Made by a program: the position numbers and the translations under genes | Shown here: in pieces, positions 50,874-59,758 of the stretch | Position numbering within the stretch: the stretch's first letter is position 1 | Layout: each line of letters opens with the position of its first letter | Notes under the pieces: generated by a model | Databases searched by the model: none | What the model was told of the DNA's origin: nothing | Seen by the model: the letters and a program-made list of their open reading frames with translations, nothing else | Assembly (NCBI RefSeq): GCF_000308655.1 | Contig: NZ_BAGC01000043.1 | Span: forward strand, 186,001 to 250,000 | Reading direction: 5' to 3' | DNA length: 64,000 nucleotides | DNA from: Nocardia niigatensis NBRC 100131 | GTDB taxonomy: Bacteria; Actinomycetota; Actinomycetes; Mycobacteriales; Mycobacteriaceae

Positions 50874-52484
50874 ATGGATCGGCGGCACTCGGTGGTCAGC
50901 TCCGCGGTCGAGCCCGTGACGACCATTCCGGCGCTGGTGGCGGATCGCGCGCGACGGTATCCCGACGCAGTGGCCATTGCCGGACCGGCCGGGCGGATGA
51001 CGTTCGGTGAGCTCGCCGAGGAGGTCGCCGCGGTGACCCGGGCCGCCATGGCGTCCGGCCTCGAACCCGGTGACCGGGTGGGCATGTGGGCCCCCAACAG
51101 CGTGCGCTGGATCGTGACCGCCCTCGGAATGCTCGGCGCGGGTACGACTCTGGTGCCGATCAGCACCCGGCTACGCGGCGCGGAGACCGCGGAAGTCCTG
51201 TCCCGCAGCCACGCCAAGGCGGTGTGCACGGTCCAGGAGTTCCTGGGTGCGGATTATCCGGCCATGCTGGCCGAATCCGGCCGTCCCCTACCGGATCTGG
51301 AACATCTCATCCTGCTCGACGACGCCCGCGGGGAGAACGCGCCCGGCTGGGACATCAGCTCGTGGGAGGGATTCCTGGCCCCCGGCACCGTGATCGAGCC
51401 GCAGTCCGCGGTCGAGCGCGCCGCGCAGGTGGATCCGGAATCGGTGTCCGACATCCTGTTCACCTCCGGCACTACCGGCGCGCCCAAGGGCGTGCTCGCC
51501 ACGCACCGGCAGACCCTCGAGGTGTTCGCGCAGTGGGCCGACGCGGTGACGCTGCGCCCACGCGATCGGTATCTGCTGGTCAATCCGTTCTCGCACACTT
51601 TCGGGTACAAGGCCGGCATCCTGGCCTGCCTGCTGCGCACCGCCACCATGATCCCGATGGAGCGCTTCGACACCGCCCGGGCGCTGCACCTCATCGAGAG
51701 CGAGCGGATCACCGTGCTGGCCGGGCCGCCAACGCTTTTCACCGATCTGCTGGCTGCCGATCACGACAATTACATGCTCGGCTCGCTGCGGCTGGCCGGC
51801 ACGGGCGGGGCGACCGTCCCCACCGAACTGGTGCGGCGCATTCGCGACGATCTGCGCGTCCCCTTCGTGTTCACCGCGTACGGCCTCACCGAATCCATCG
51901 GCGTCGTCTCCATCTGCCCGCCCGACGCCCCCACCGAACTGGTCGCGGGCACGGTCGGAAAGCCCTTGTCCGGCAGTGAGATCCGGATCCTCGACCGCGA
52001 CGGCAAATCGGTGGGACCGGGCGAACCCGGGGAGGTCACCGTCAAGGGCCCGAACGTCATGCTCGGCTACCTCGACGATCCCGAGGCCACCACCGCCGCC
52101 ATCGACGCGGACGGGTTCCTGCACACCGGCGATGTCGGCACCCTCGACGCGGACGGCTACCTGCGCATCACCGACCGGCTCAAGGACATGTTCATCGTCG
52201 GCGGCTTCAACGCCTACCCCGCCGAGATCGAGGGAGTGCTGTTGCAGCACCCGGATATTCGCGAGGTCGCGGTGATCGGCGTCCCGGACGAGCGACTCGG
52301 CGAGGTCGGCCGCGCTGTCGTGGTGCCCGCCGCCGGGGCGGCGGCCGATCCGGCCGGACTCATCGAGTGGTCGCGGTCGCGGCTGGCGGGCTACAAGGTG
52401 CCGCGGGAGATCGTCTTCGCCGACGACCTCCCGCGCAACGCGGGCGGCAAGGTGCTCAAACAGCAGCTGCGCGACCCGCTCTGA
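50874..52484 (+). CDS. fadD3: FadD3-like acyl-CoA ligase
   Basis: A 536-residue ANL-superfamily AMP-forming ligase. The P-loop LFTSGTTGAPKGV lies near 200, YGLTES near 345, LHTGDVGTLDADGYLRI near 420 and the catalytic lysine in NAGGKVLKQQL at the C-terminus. The central stretch NPFSHTFGYKAGILACLL and the order of blocks resemble mycobacterial FadD3, which activates the CD-ring propanoate (HIP) left after steroid A/B-ring loss. Assignment to HIP is from similarity and the steroid context; other bulky carboxylates are possible. No KstR2-like site was seen upstream. Confidence 0.78.
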   Translation: MDRRHSVVSSAVEPVTTIPALVADRARRYPDAVAIAGPAGRMTFGELAEEVAAVTRAAMASGLEPGDRVGMWAPNSVRWIVTALGMLGAGTTLVPISTRLRGAETAEVLSRSHAKAVCTVQEFLGADYPAMLAESGRPLPDLEHLILLDDARGENAPGWDISSWEGFLAPGTVIEPQSAVERAAQVDPESVSDILFTSGTTGAPKGVLATHRQTLEVFAQWADAVTLRPRDRYLLVNPFSHTFGYKAGILACLLRTATMIPMERFDTARALHLIESERITVLAGPPTLFTDLLAADHDNYMLGSLRLAGTGGATVPTELVRRIRDDLRVPFVFTAYGLTESIGVVSICPPDAPTELVAGTVGKPLSGSEIRILDRDGKSVGPGEPGEVTVKGPNVMLGYLDDPEATTAAIDADGFLHTGDVGTLDADGYLRITDRLKDMFIVGGFNAYPAEIEGVLLQHPDIREVAVIGVPDERLGEVGRAVVVPAAGAAADPAGLIEWSRSRLAGYKVPREIVFADDLPRNAGGKVLKQQLRDPL

Positions 52485-52500
52485 TCGGTTCGGCGCGCGC

Positions 52501-53085
52501 TCAGTTCCCGAGCACCGGGCCGTCGGCCCAGCGATACAGGTGCGCGATCGCCGGCTCCGCGACGTCGAACCAGCGATCCACGTGCGTCCAGTGGTAGGGG
52601 TGCAGTAGATAGCCGCCGTTGAGACCGTCGGGATCGGCGAACTCCTGCTCCCAGACGTGCGTCCAGCGGTTATGGCCGGGCACCCGGCTCAGCGACCAGG
52701 ACCGGATGGCCGGAATGTGCGAGGGCATGGCCATCAGGTCGGCTTCAAAACGCGCCACCGTGTCCGGGGCCGTGCCGTGCCGCAACGTCACCAGCAGGGT
52801 GCGTTTGATGCGGCGTGCCGAATCCAGCCGGGCCGACCGGGTGTTGACCGGGGCCAGCGGCACCACGTCGGCGTAGGCGGGCAGTCCCGGCAGGACCGTC
52901 GCGGGGGCCGAATCGGCGACCAGATCCCAGACCGCGCCGAGTCCGCCGGTGCTGCCGGGCAGGTCGACGCCGGCCGAGCAGTGCGTGACGCCGGGCGTCG
53001 CGGTCGCCGCCGCGGCCTGGGCGGCGAGCCGGTCACCGGCGTCGTCCCCGGCGGGTGGGGCGGTGAGAATCACCCAGCGGCTCAT
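52501..53085 (-). CDS. Stress-responsive A/B-barrel (Dabb) domain protein
   Basis: A 194-residue protein. The N-terminal half is Ala/Gly-rich with no known motif. The C-terminal half (about 95-190) reads as a dimeric alpha/beta barrel: KRTLLVTLRHGTAPDTVARF, SHIPAIRSWSLSRV, FADPDGLNGGYLLHPYH and HVDRWF, the Dabb pattern. Its ATG overlaps the stop of the upstream small gene by 4 bp (ATGA). Converges on the FadD3-like gene with 16 bp between. The function is unknown. Confidence 0.75.
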   Translation of the reverse strand: MSRWVILTAPPAGDDAGDRLAAQAAAATATPGVTHCSAGVDLPGSTGGLGAVWDLVADSAPATVLPGLPAYADVVPLAPVNTRSARLDSARRIKRTLLVTLRHGTAPDTVARFEADLMAMPSHIPAIRSWSLSRVPGHNRWTHVWEQEFADPDGLNGGYLLHPYHWTHVDRWFDVAEPAIAHLYRWADGPVLGN

Positions 53086-53381
53086 GGGAGTTCCTCCTGT
53101 ACCGCCAGCACGTGGCGCTCCCGCGTCAGCGCGATCGCGTCGGTGTCCGACCAGAACGCCGAGACGGCGGGATCGGCGGCGTCCGCGCCCCGCATCCCGT
53201 AGAACTCGTAGATGCCGGGCAGTTCCCAGATGATCTGCACGGCAACCGAATCCGCGCCGGTGTGCTCGCAAAGCACCTGCGGCGAGCGCAGGCCGCGCGC
53301 GGTGGCGCCGGGCAGATACTCGCTGCGCCAGCGGCTCAGCCAGCCCTCGGCGCGGTCGGCGGGCAGAACGACACGATCCAT
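53082..53381 (-). CDS. Small protein coupled to the Dabb gene
   Basis: A 99-residue protein that I do not recognise. Its strand/helix alternation (MDRVVLPADRAEGWLSRWR, then SVAVQIIWELPGIYEFYGMR and VSAFWSDTDAIALTRERHVL) would fit a dimeric alpha/beta-barrel fold like its partner. The ATG at 53381 was preferred because upstream codons are low-complexity. The 4-bp ATGA overlap with the Dabb gene implies coupled expression, possibly as a heteromer. Confidence 0.6.
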   Translation of the reverse strand: MDRVVLPADRAEGWLSRWRSEYLPGATARGLRSPQVLCEHTGADSVAVQIIWELPGIYEFYGMRGADAADPAVSAFWSDTDAIALTRERHVLAVQEELP

Positions 53382-53550
53382 GACACGGACTGGGGTTGCG
53401 GGTTTCACAGTTTCGCACGCTGCGGCAGACGGCGCTTCGGCAATCGTGCGGTCAGGGGCGCGGGCGGCAGGCGTGTTCGGCCAACTCACTCTTCCTCGGT
53501 CCGTGTCCCGGTGCGGAACGCACCGGGACACGGGAGCCCAGAGAGTGGGG

Positions 53551-54366
53551 TCAGATCTCCTTGCGCATCTGCGCGGTCAGCGGCTTCATGTAGCCCGAGC
53601 CGAGCAGCCGGCGCATGAGGTTCATGGCCTTGGCGTCCTTGCCGATCAGGATGAGCGGCTTGTTCTTCCGGATGCCGTTGACGATGGTCTTGGCGCAGTC
53701 CTCGGGGCTGGTCTGAGCCAGGCGGTCGAAGTTGGCGGCCAGGTCGTCGCGGTCGCGGGTGGCGGCAGCCCGTGCCTTCCAGGCGATCTCGGTCTTGATC
53801 ATGCCGGGGTGGATGCTGGAGACGCCCACGTTGTAGCCGGCGATGATCATCTCCTGGCGCAATGCGTCGCTGATGGCGTGCATGGCGTACTTGGAGGAGC
53901 TGTAGCCGCCCTGGCTGGGGCAGGCCACCAGGCCGAACATGCTGGAGACATTGGCGATATGGCCGTCACCGGAGGCGATCACGTGCGGCAGGAAAGCCTT
54001 CACGCCGTGCAGGGTGCCCCAGTAGTTGATGCCGAAGATCCACTCCAGATCCTCCCAGGAGACTTCCTCGATATTGGCGGTCAGCGAGACGCCGGCGTTA
54101 TTGACAACCATATTGACCTTGCCGAAATCGGCCACCACGTCGTCGGCGTGCGCGTAGACGGCGGCGCGGTCGGTCACGTCCAGCTGGTAGGCGCGGGCCT
54201 TGGCGCCCTCCTTCTCGCACAGCGCCGCAGTCTCGGCGACATTGTCGAGATTGCGCCCCGACAGCGCCAGCTGCGCTCCGTTGCGGGCCAGCTCGAGGGC
54301 CAGGGCCCGGCCGATGCCCGCTCCCGCACCGGTGATCACAGCGACTTTGCCGTGGAAGTCCTTCAT
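53551..54366 (-). CDS. Short-chain dehydrogenase/reductase
   Basis: A 271-residue classical SDR. The cofactor motif is TGAGAGIGRALA (about 12-23), NNAG lies near 90 and the catalytic triad is S (NVSSMFG near 143), Y and K (YSSSKYAMH, about 155-163). The C-terminal tail is basic with a hydrophobic helix. The R in SGRNLD suggests NADPH. It lies downstream of the kstD operon but separated from it by a terminator, so it is a separate transcript. Substrate unknown. Confidence 0.87.
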   Translation of the reverse strand: MKDFHGKVAVITGAGAGIGRALALELARNGAQLALSGRNLDNVAETAALCEKEGAKARAYQLDVTDRAAVYAHADDVVADFGKVNMVVNNAGVSLTANIEEVSWEDLEWIFGINYWGTLHGVKAFLPHVIASGDGHIANVSSMFGLVACPSQGGYSSSKYAMHAISDALRQEMIIAGYNVGVSSIHPGMIKTEIAWKARAAATRDRDDLAANFDRLAQTSPEDCAKTIVNGIRKNKPLILIGKDAKAMNLMRRLLGSGYMKPLTAQMRKEI

Positions 54367-54406
54367 GGGTGTTTCCTTGTCTCGCTTCGCGATTACTCTC
54401 GCGGGT

Positions 54407-54429
54407 TTCTCAGGGGCATCCCCTGAGAA
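54407..54429 (-). terminator. Terminator of the kstD operon
   Basis: A perfect 10-bp stem (TTCTCAGGGG with its complement) and a 3-nt loop, 27 bp past the last gene of the operon. Confidence 0.7.
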
Positions 54430-54456
54430 CCCCGACGAGTCTGGGTGGCCGGAGCC

Positions 54457-55188
54457 TTACTGGGTGGTGAAGCCGCCGTCGGCGATGAATTCCGCGCCGG
54501 TGCTGTAGGAGGAGTCGTCGGAGATGAGGAACAGCACCATGTTGGCGAGTTCCTCCGGGGTGGCCGGGCGCGCGATGGGCTGATTGGCCGCGATATTCGC
54601 CGACCGCTCGGAAGCCGCGACCATCTCGGTGGCGACGATGCCCGGGTGCACGGAGTTGACGCGGACATTGTCGGCCGCGAATTCCTGTGCGGCCGTTTTG
54701 CTCATGCCGCGCACGGCCCACTTGGAGGCCACGTAGCCGAGGATGTTCGAGTAGCCGATCAGGCCGCCGGTCGAGGAGATGTTCACGATGGAACCGGCCC
54801 CGGCCCGGCGCATGGAGCCGATGACGGCCTTCATGCCCAGGAACACGCCGACCTGGTTGACGTCGATCACCTTGCGGTAGTCGGCCTCCGAGAGCTGCTC
54901 GATCGGGTCCACGTGCACGATGCCGGCATTGTTGACCAGGCCCGAGATCGGCCCGAAGGCCGCCTCGGTCTGCGCGACCACGTCGTTCCAGGCCGCCTCG
55001 TCGGTGACGTCGAGCGGGAGAAACCTTGCGGCGTCACCGATTTCGGTGGCGACAGCCTGCCCGGCCGCGGTGAGCACGTCGGCGATCACGACCTTCGCGC
55101 CCTCCGCCGCGAGCTTGCGGGCGAAGGCCGCCCCCATGCCGCGCGCGCCGCCGGTGACGATGACGACCTTCGAATCAACCCGTCCCAT
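54457..55188 (-). CDS. Short-chain dehydrogenase, hydroxysteroid-dehydrogenase type
   Basis: A 243-residue SDR. TGGARGMGAAFARKL forms the cofactor loop, NNAG is near 88, and the active site is NISS...YVASKWAVRG (about 138-160). The DV after VVIADVL suggests NAD preference. It resembles actinobacterial 3alpha/20beta-hydroxysteroid dehydrogenases. The ATG lies one base after the kstD stop (TGACATG). With kstD and a related SDR upstream, it probably oxidises a steroid hydroxyl. Confidence 0.87.
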   Translation of the reverse strand: MGRVDSKVVIVTGGARGMGAAFARKLAAEGAKVVIADVLTAAGQAVATEIGDAARFLPLDVTDEAAWNDVVAQTEAAFGPISGLVNNAGIVHVDPIEQLSEADYRKVIDVNQVGVFLGMKAVIGSMRRAGAGSIVNISSTGGLIGYSNILGYVASKWAVRGMSKTAAQEFAADNVRVNSVHPGIVATEMVAASERSANIAANQPIARPATPEELANMVLFLISDDSSYSTGAEFIADGGFTTQ

Positions 55189-55189
55189 G

Positions 55190-56869
55190 TCAGTTCTCCT
55201 GCGCTGCTGCGGATTCCGCGTCGGCCAGGTGGTTGGCCGCGATGTAGCCGAACACCATGGCGGGTCCGATGGTGGCGCCCGCGCCGGCGTAGTCGTTGCC
55301 CATGACGGCGGCGGAGTTGTTGCCCGCCGCGTACAGGCCCTGGATGACCTCGCCCTGGTCGTTCAGCACGCGGGCGTGCTCGTCGGTGACCAGGCCGCCC
55401 TTGGTGCCCAGGTCGCCCGGCACCATCTCGACCGCGTAGAACGGGCCGCGCTCGAGCGGGGCCAGGGTCGGGTTGGGCTTGACGGTCGGGTCGCCGTAGT
55501 AGCGGTCGTAGGCCGAGTCGCCGCGCTGGAAGTCCTCGTCGCGTCCATTGCGCGCGAAGACGTTGAAGCGCTCCACGGTGGCGGCCAGCTTGTTCGCCGG
55601 AATGCCCAGCTGGTCGGCCAGCTCGGCCAGGGTGTCGGCCTGCTTGATGATGCCGGCGTCGAAGTACTTCTGGGGCAGCGGCCGCTTGGGGAAGTTGCCC
55701 AGGAACAGGTACCGGTCGCGGAATTTCTGGTCGAAGATGAAGTGCGCCGGAATGCTGCCCGGCACCTTCTTCTCCTCCTCGTACATGGTGTGCACGACGT
55801 TCACGTACGGCGCGGACTCGTTGACGAAGCGGTCGCCCTTGGCATTGACCACGATCGCGCCGGGCTGCGAGCGTTCGGCGAGCATGAAGAACGGCGGGCC
55901 GTCGGGGTTGCGCACGGACGGACCCCACCAGGCGTCGTCCATGAGATCCACTGCGGCACCGGCCTTCTGGCCCGCCACGATGCCCTCGCCGACGTTCTCG
56001 GTCGCGCCCACGGTCCAGCCGGTGTTCTGCGGCCCGTCGATGTACTGCTTGCGCATCTCCAGGTTGTGCTCGAAGCCGCCCGCGGCCAGCACCACGCCGC
56101 GCCGGGCCTTGATGGTGACCTGCCGGCCCTCGTGCTCGGCGCGGACGCCGACCACCGTGCCGCCTTCGATGACCAGGTCGGTGAGCGGCGTGTTCAGCCA
56201 CACCGGCACGCCCGCGTCCCGCAGCGACAGCCACAGCCGGGCGGCCAGCGCCTTGCCCAGGCTGAGCGGCTTGGCGCCCTTGATCATATTGAGCGCGGTC
56301 TGCGCACCGACCTTCATGGCGGTCTTCTTGCCGGCCCAGGTGCGGGCGATCATGTTCAGGTCGTGGAAGTCCTTGACCGTGATGGCGATGCCCTTGGGCG
56401 CGGACATGGTCGGCCGGTTGATCTTGTCCAGATCCGCGCCGAGCAGGCGTCCGTCGATCGGCTTGGGCTCGATGCTGCGGCCCTGCGCCAGACCGCCCGG
56501 GAACTCCGGGTGGTAGTCGGAGTAGCCGCGGTCGTAGGCGAACGCCCAGTGCTTGGAGCGAGCCCCGAGGTAGCGGAACATCTCCGGGCCCTGCTCCAGG
56601 AAGGCGCGCTGCTTGGCTTCCGGAACCCGGTCGCCGACAACGGCTTTCAGGTAGGTGCGGGCCATCTCCGGGCTGTCCGGCACACCCTCGGCCTGCAGCA
56701 CCGGGTTGTTCGGCACCCAGATGCCGCCGCCCGAACGCGCGGTGGACCCGCCGAACAGGCTGCTCTTCTCGATCAGGGTGACCGACAGCCCCCGGTAGGC
56801 GGCGGTCAGCGCGGCGGTCATGCCCGCCGCACCCGAACCCACCACGACGACGTCGAATTCGAATTCCAT
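55190..56869 (-). CDS. kstD: 3-ketosteroid delta1-dehydrogenase KstD
   Basis: A 559-residue FAD enzyme that introduces the C1-C2 double bond into ring A of 3-ketosteroids. The FAD motif is VVVGSGAAGMTAA (8-20), with GGSTARSGGGIWVP at 40-53. Key tyrosines match characterised KstD: Y119 in YSDYHPE, one in ESAPYVNVVHT, and the tyrosine of NDYAGAGATIGPAM near the C-terminus. Length is normal. It is flanked on both sides by short-chain dehydrogenases in the same operon. With KshA at 5 kb this would give ring opening. Confidence 0.93.
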   Translation of the reverse strand: MEFEFDVVVVGSGAAGMTAALTAAYRGLSVTLIEKSSLFGGSTARSGGGIWVPNNPVLQAEGVPDSPEMARTYLKAVVGDRVPEAKQRAFLEQGPEMFRYLGARSKHWAFAYDRGYSDYHPEFPGGLAQGRSIEPKPIDGRLLGADLDKINRPTMSAPKGIAITVKDFHDLNMIARTWAGKKTAMKVGAQTALNMIKGAKPLSLGKALAARLWLSLRDAGVPVWLNTPLTDLVIEGGTVVGVRAEHEGRQVTIKARRGVVLAAGGFEHNLEMRKQYIDGPQNTGWTVGATENVGEGIVAGQKAGAAVDLMDDAWWGPSVRNPDGPPFFMLAERSQPGAIVVNAKGDRFVNESAPYVNVVHTMYEEEKKVPGSIPAHFIFDQKFRDRYLFLGNFPKRPLPQKYFDAGIIKQADTLAELADQLGIPANKLAATVERFNVFARNGRDEDFQRGDSAYDRYYGDPTVKPNPTLAPLERGPFYAVEMVPGDLGTKGGLVTDEHARVLNDQGEVIQGLYAAGNNSAAVMGNDYAGAGATIGPAMVFGYIAANHLADAESAAAQEN

Positions 56870-56881
56870 GAATCTCGTTCC

Positions 56882-57637
56882 TTAGTAGCCGCAGCTGGTC
56901 AGCATGCCGCCGTCGACGACGAACTCGCCTCCGGTGCAATAGCTCGAGGCATCCGAGGCCAGGAACAACGCCACCTCGGAGACCTCGACCGGCTGACCCC
57001 AGCGCGGAATGGGCAATTCGGAGAAGAAGGTGTTGCCGTCCACCCCGGACGCGCCCGCCACGGACGCGGTCATGGGGGTGGCGATGCCGCCGGGATGAAT
57101 CGAGTTCACCCGGATACCCGAGTGCCCCAGTTCCCGGGCGGCGGACTTGGTGAGACCGCGCAGCGCGAATTTGCTCGCGCTGTAGGCGGAGAGACCGGCC
57201 GCACCGACAAAGCCCTCGACCGAGGAGACGTTCACGATGGACCCGCCGCCGGCGCTGGTGAGCACGGGCGCGGCCGTCTTGATGCCGAGGAAAGCGCCCG
57301 TGACGTTGATGTTCATGATCAGGTTGAACTCGTCGAGGCTCATGTCCACGATGCGCTGGAACCGCAGGATGCCGGCATTGTTGATCAGCACATCCAGCTT
57401 GCCGAACGTGGTGGTGGCCTCGGAAACGACTGCCTGCCAGTCGCTTTCGCTGGTGATGTCGTGGTGCACATAGTGGACGGCGTCGCCCAGCTCGGCGGCC
57501 AGGGCCTTGCCCTCGTCGTCCAGCACGTCACCGAACACGACCCGCGCGCCCTCGGCCACGAAGCGGCGCACATGCTCCGCTCCCATGCCCCGGGCGCCCC
57601 CGGTCACCAGCGCTACCCTGCCGTCCAGCTGTCCCAC
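56882..57637 (-). CDS. Short-chain dehydrogenase, FabG3/20beta-HSD type
   Basis: A 251-residue SDR closely like mycobacterial FabG3 (Rv2002, a 20beta-hydroxysteroid dehydrogenase): TGGARGMGAEHVRRFVAEG, VFGDVLDDEGKALAAEL, NNAGILRF and the active-site YSASKFALRG (about 152-161). GD after the strand suggests NAD use. First gene of the operon with kstD (12-bp gap). The DNA upstream (57638-57813) is shared with the divergent LLM oxidoreductase. Confidence 0.88.
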   Translation of the reverse strand: MGQLDGRVALVTGGARGMGAEHVRRFVAEGARVVFGDVLDDEGKALAAELGDAVHYVHHDITSESDWQAVVSEATTTFGKLDVLINNAGILRFQRIVDMSLDEFNLIMNINVTGAFLGIKTAAPVLTSAGGGSIVNVSSVEGFVGAAGLSAYSASKFALRGLTKSAARELGHSGIRVNSIHPGGIATPMTASVAGASGVDGNTFFSELPIPRWGQPVEVSEVALFLASDASSYCTGGEFVVDGGMLTSCGY

Positions 57638-57723
57638 CGAATCCGTCCCTTCCTCTGCTCGTCAACCGACGCTAAGTCCGGATGCGGAACCCCGGCACGA
57701 TGTGGTCCCGGCCACTGAGACAG

Positions 57724-57746
57724 ACCCATGACCTGAGGCTATGGGT
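57724..57746. promoter_or_regulatory. Inverted repeat in the kstD divergent promoter
   Basis: ACCCAT and ATGGGT separated by 11 bp (57724-57729 and 57741-57746), between the FabG3-like gene and the LLM oxidoreductase gene. It could be a regulator site. The match is short. Confidence 0.3.
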
Positions 57747-57813
57747 GCAGTTGTATTCCGGTTAGGCATAAGCGCCCGGACGGGTGGGAAGGCATCGCGG
57801 CAAGGAGCTCCGG

Positions 57814-58941
57814 ATGAAGTTCTCGATGATCTTCGAGGCGCAGATGACCGATCCCACCGCCGCGCACGAGGCCCAGGTGCTGCGCGACTGTGTCGAACAG
57901 GCCGTGCTGGCCGACCGGGTCGGCTTCGACGCGGTGTGGGCGGTCGAGCATCACGGGCTCAAGTGGTACGCCCACATGAGCGCGCCGGAGATCTTCCTGA
58001 CCTGGGTGGCCGCGCAGACCTCGCGGGTCCGCATCGGGCACGGCGTCGTCTGCATGCCGTTCGGATTCAATCATCCGGTTCGCACGGCCGAACGCGCCGC
58101 CATGCTCGACGTGCTCTCCGGTGGCCGCCTGAACCTGGGCGCGGGCCGCGGCGCGACCACCGTCGAAACCTCCATGTGCGGAGTCGATCCCGACCGCACC
58201 TACCAGGAGGTCGAGGAATCGCTGCGCGTGATCGCGGCCGCCTGGCAGGACCCCGAGGGCGAATTCGAGTACCACGGTGAGCTTCTCGACATCGACCCCC
58301 ACCATCTGCTGCCACGCCCGGTGCAGCGGCCGCATCCGCCGCTTTTCATGGCGTGCACCAGGAAGGACACGCTGAAGCTGGCCGCCGACTACGGAATCGG
58401 CGCGCTGGTCCTGGGTTTCGCGGGCATCGAGGAGATCGCCGAACTGCGCGGCATCTACGACCGGGCCATCGCGGACCGCACCGGCGAGCGGTTCGTCTCC
58501 ACCGTCGTCAACGATCACTTCGCGGCACTGTGCCCGACCATCGTCCTCGACGACCGGGAGAAGGCGCAGCAGATCGGCGCGCGCGGCCAGCGGTTCTTCG
58601 CCCAGTCCATCAAGTACTACTACGGCGCGGGCCCGGTCCCCGACGAGGCCGTCGACCCGGGCGTCGACGAGATCGCCAAGATGCGGCAGGTCGCCGACGA
58701 GCACGTCGCCTATCTGCACGAGGCCAGGATCCCGGTGAAGACCGGATCCACCGCCATCTTCAACACCGAGCACGCCTACGGCACCGCCGACGACGCCATC
58801 GCCTACGTCGAGCGCCTCCAGCAGGCCGGGGCCGACGAGATCCTGTGCCTGATCCAGATGGGCACCGTCCCCCAGGAAGCGTGCCTGGAAACCATCGGCC
58901 AGTGGGGCGAGAAGGTCATCCCCCACTTCCGTGACAAGTAG
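57814..58941 (+). CDS. Luciferase-like (LLM-class) flavin-dependent oxidoreductase
   Basis: A 375-residue TIM-barrel flavin monooxygenase-like protein. Typical features are GFDAVWAVEHHG near residue 35, RIGHGVVCMPF near 75, HPVRTAERAAMLDVLSGGR near 90-108 and GAGRGAT near 113. It uses FMN or F420; the sequence does not decide which. The ATG at 57814 has AAGGAG. Divergent from the kstD operon and followed 35 bp later by a further SDR, so an oxygenation step on a steroid or lipid is possible. Confidence 0.87.
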   Translation: MKFSMIFEAQMTDPTAAHEAQVLRDCVEQAVLADRVGFDAVWAVEHHGLKWYAHMSAPEIFLTWVAAQTSRVRIGHGVVCMPFGFNHPVRTAERAAMLDVLSGGRLNLGAGRGATTVETSMCGVDPDRTYQEVEESLRVIAAAWQDPEGEFEYHGELLDIDPHHLLPRPVQRPHPPLFMACTRKDTLKLAADYGIGALVLGFAGIEEIAELRGIYDRAIADRTGERFVSTVVNDHFAALCPTIVLDDREKAQQIGARGQRFFAQSIKYYYGAGPVPDEAVDPGVDEIAKMRQVADEHVAYLHEARIPVKTGSTAIFNTEHAYGTADDAIAYVERLQQAGADEILCLIQMGTVPQEACLETIGQWGEKVIPHFRDK

Positions 58942-58976
58942 CCGAACACAAGTAGATGACAGAGAAAGAAGTCGAA

Positions 58977-59732
58977 ATGGCTGATCTGACAGGCAAAGTC
59001 GCCCTGATCACCGGCGCCGCGCGCGGCCAGGGCGCCGCCGAGGCGCGACTGTTCGTCGAGCGCGGCGCGAAGGTGGTCATCACCGACGTGCTCGAGACCG
59101 AGGGCAAGGAACTCGCCGAATCCCTCGGCGACGCCGCGCGTTTCGCGCGCCACGACGTCACCGACGCCGACAGCTGGGACGCCGCGGTCAAGGTCGCCGT
59201 CGACACCTTCGGCAAGCTCGACGTGCTGGTCAACAACGCGGCCATCTACATCATGAAGCCGCTCACCGAGACCACCGCCGAAGAGCTGGAACGCATCCTG
59301 AAGGTCAACCTGATCGGCGCCTTCCACGGCATCAAGGCCGTGCTGCCCACCATGACCGCGGCCGGCGGCGGCTCCATCGTGAACATCTCCTCGCAGGCCG
59401 GGCTCGAGGGCCTGATGAACCACAGCGCCTACGGCTCCTCCAAGTGGGGCCTGCGCGGCCTGTCCAAGATCGCCGCCCTGGAGCTGGGCCCGGCCCAGAT
59501 CCGGGTCAACTCGGTGCATCCCGGCCCGATCGCCACTCCGATGGTGCCCTACCTGACCACCGGCCCGGGCAGCTTCCCGACCCTGCCGCTGGAACGCACC
59601 GGCCTGCCCGAGGAGGTGGCCGAACTGGTCGCGTTCCTGGCCTCCGACGCCTCCGCCTACATCACCGGCGCCGAGGTGACCGTCGACGGCGGTCTCGCCG
59701 CGGGCAAGTTCATCCCGCGGAACATGCAGTAA
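58977..59732 (+). CDS. Short-chain dehydrogenase/reductase
   Basis: A 251-residue SDR. The cofactor motif is TGAARGQGAAEARLF (about 12-26), NNAA lies near 88, and the active site is NISS...YGSSKWGLRG (about 137-162). The D of ITDVLE suggests NAD. It belongs with the LLM oxidoreductase upstream and the esterase 26 bp downstream. The start at 58977 (MADLTGK) was chosen over an ATG 21 bp upstream because the conserved N-terminal strand starts immediately after it. Confidence 0.87.
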   Translation: MADLTGKVALITGAARGQGAAEARLFVERGAKVVITDVLETEGKELAESLGDAARFARHDVTDADSWDAAVKVAVDTFGKLDVLVNNAAIYIMKPLTETTAEELERILKVNLIGAFHGIKAVLPTMTAAGGGSIVNISSQAGLEGLMNHSAYGSSKWGLRGLSKIAALELGPAQIRVNSVHPGPIATPMVPYLTTGPGSFPTLPLERTGLPEEVAELVAFLASDASAYITGAEVTVDGGLAAGKFIPRNMQ

Positions 59733-59758
59733 GACAGCGCGATCCAGGAAGGCCCGCA

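Noticed and set aside
54920..57718. Plus-strand open frame of more than 900 codons
   Set aside because: It lies antisense to kstD and two SDR genes, is rich in Arg, His, Gly and Val as GC-driven shadow frames are, and has no domain or ribosome site.
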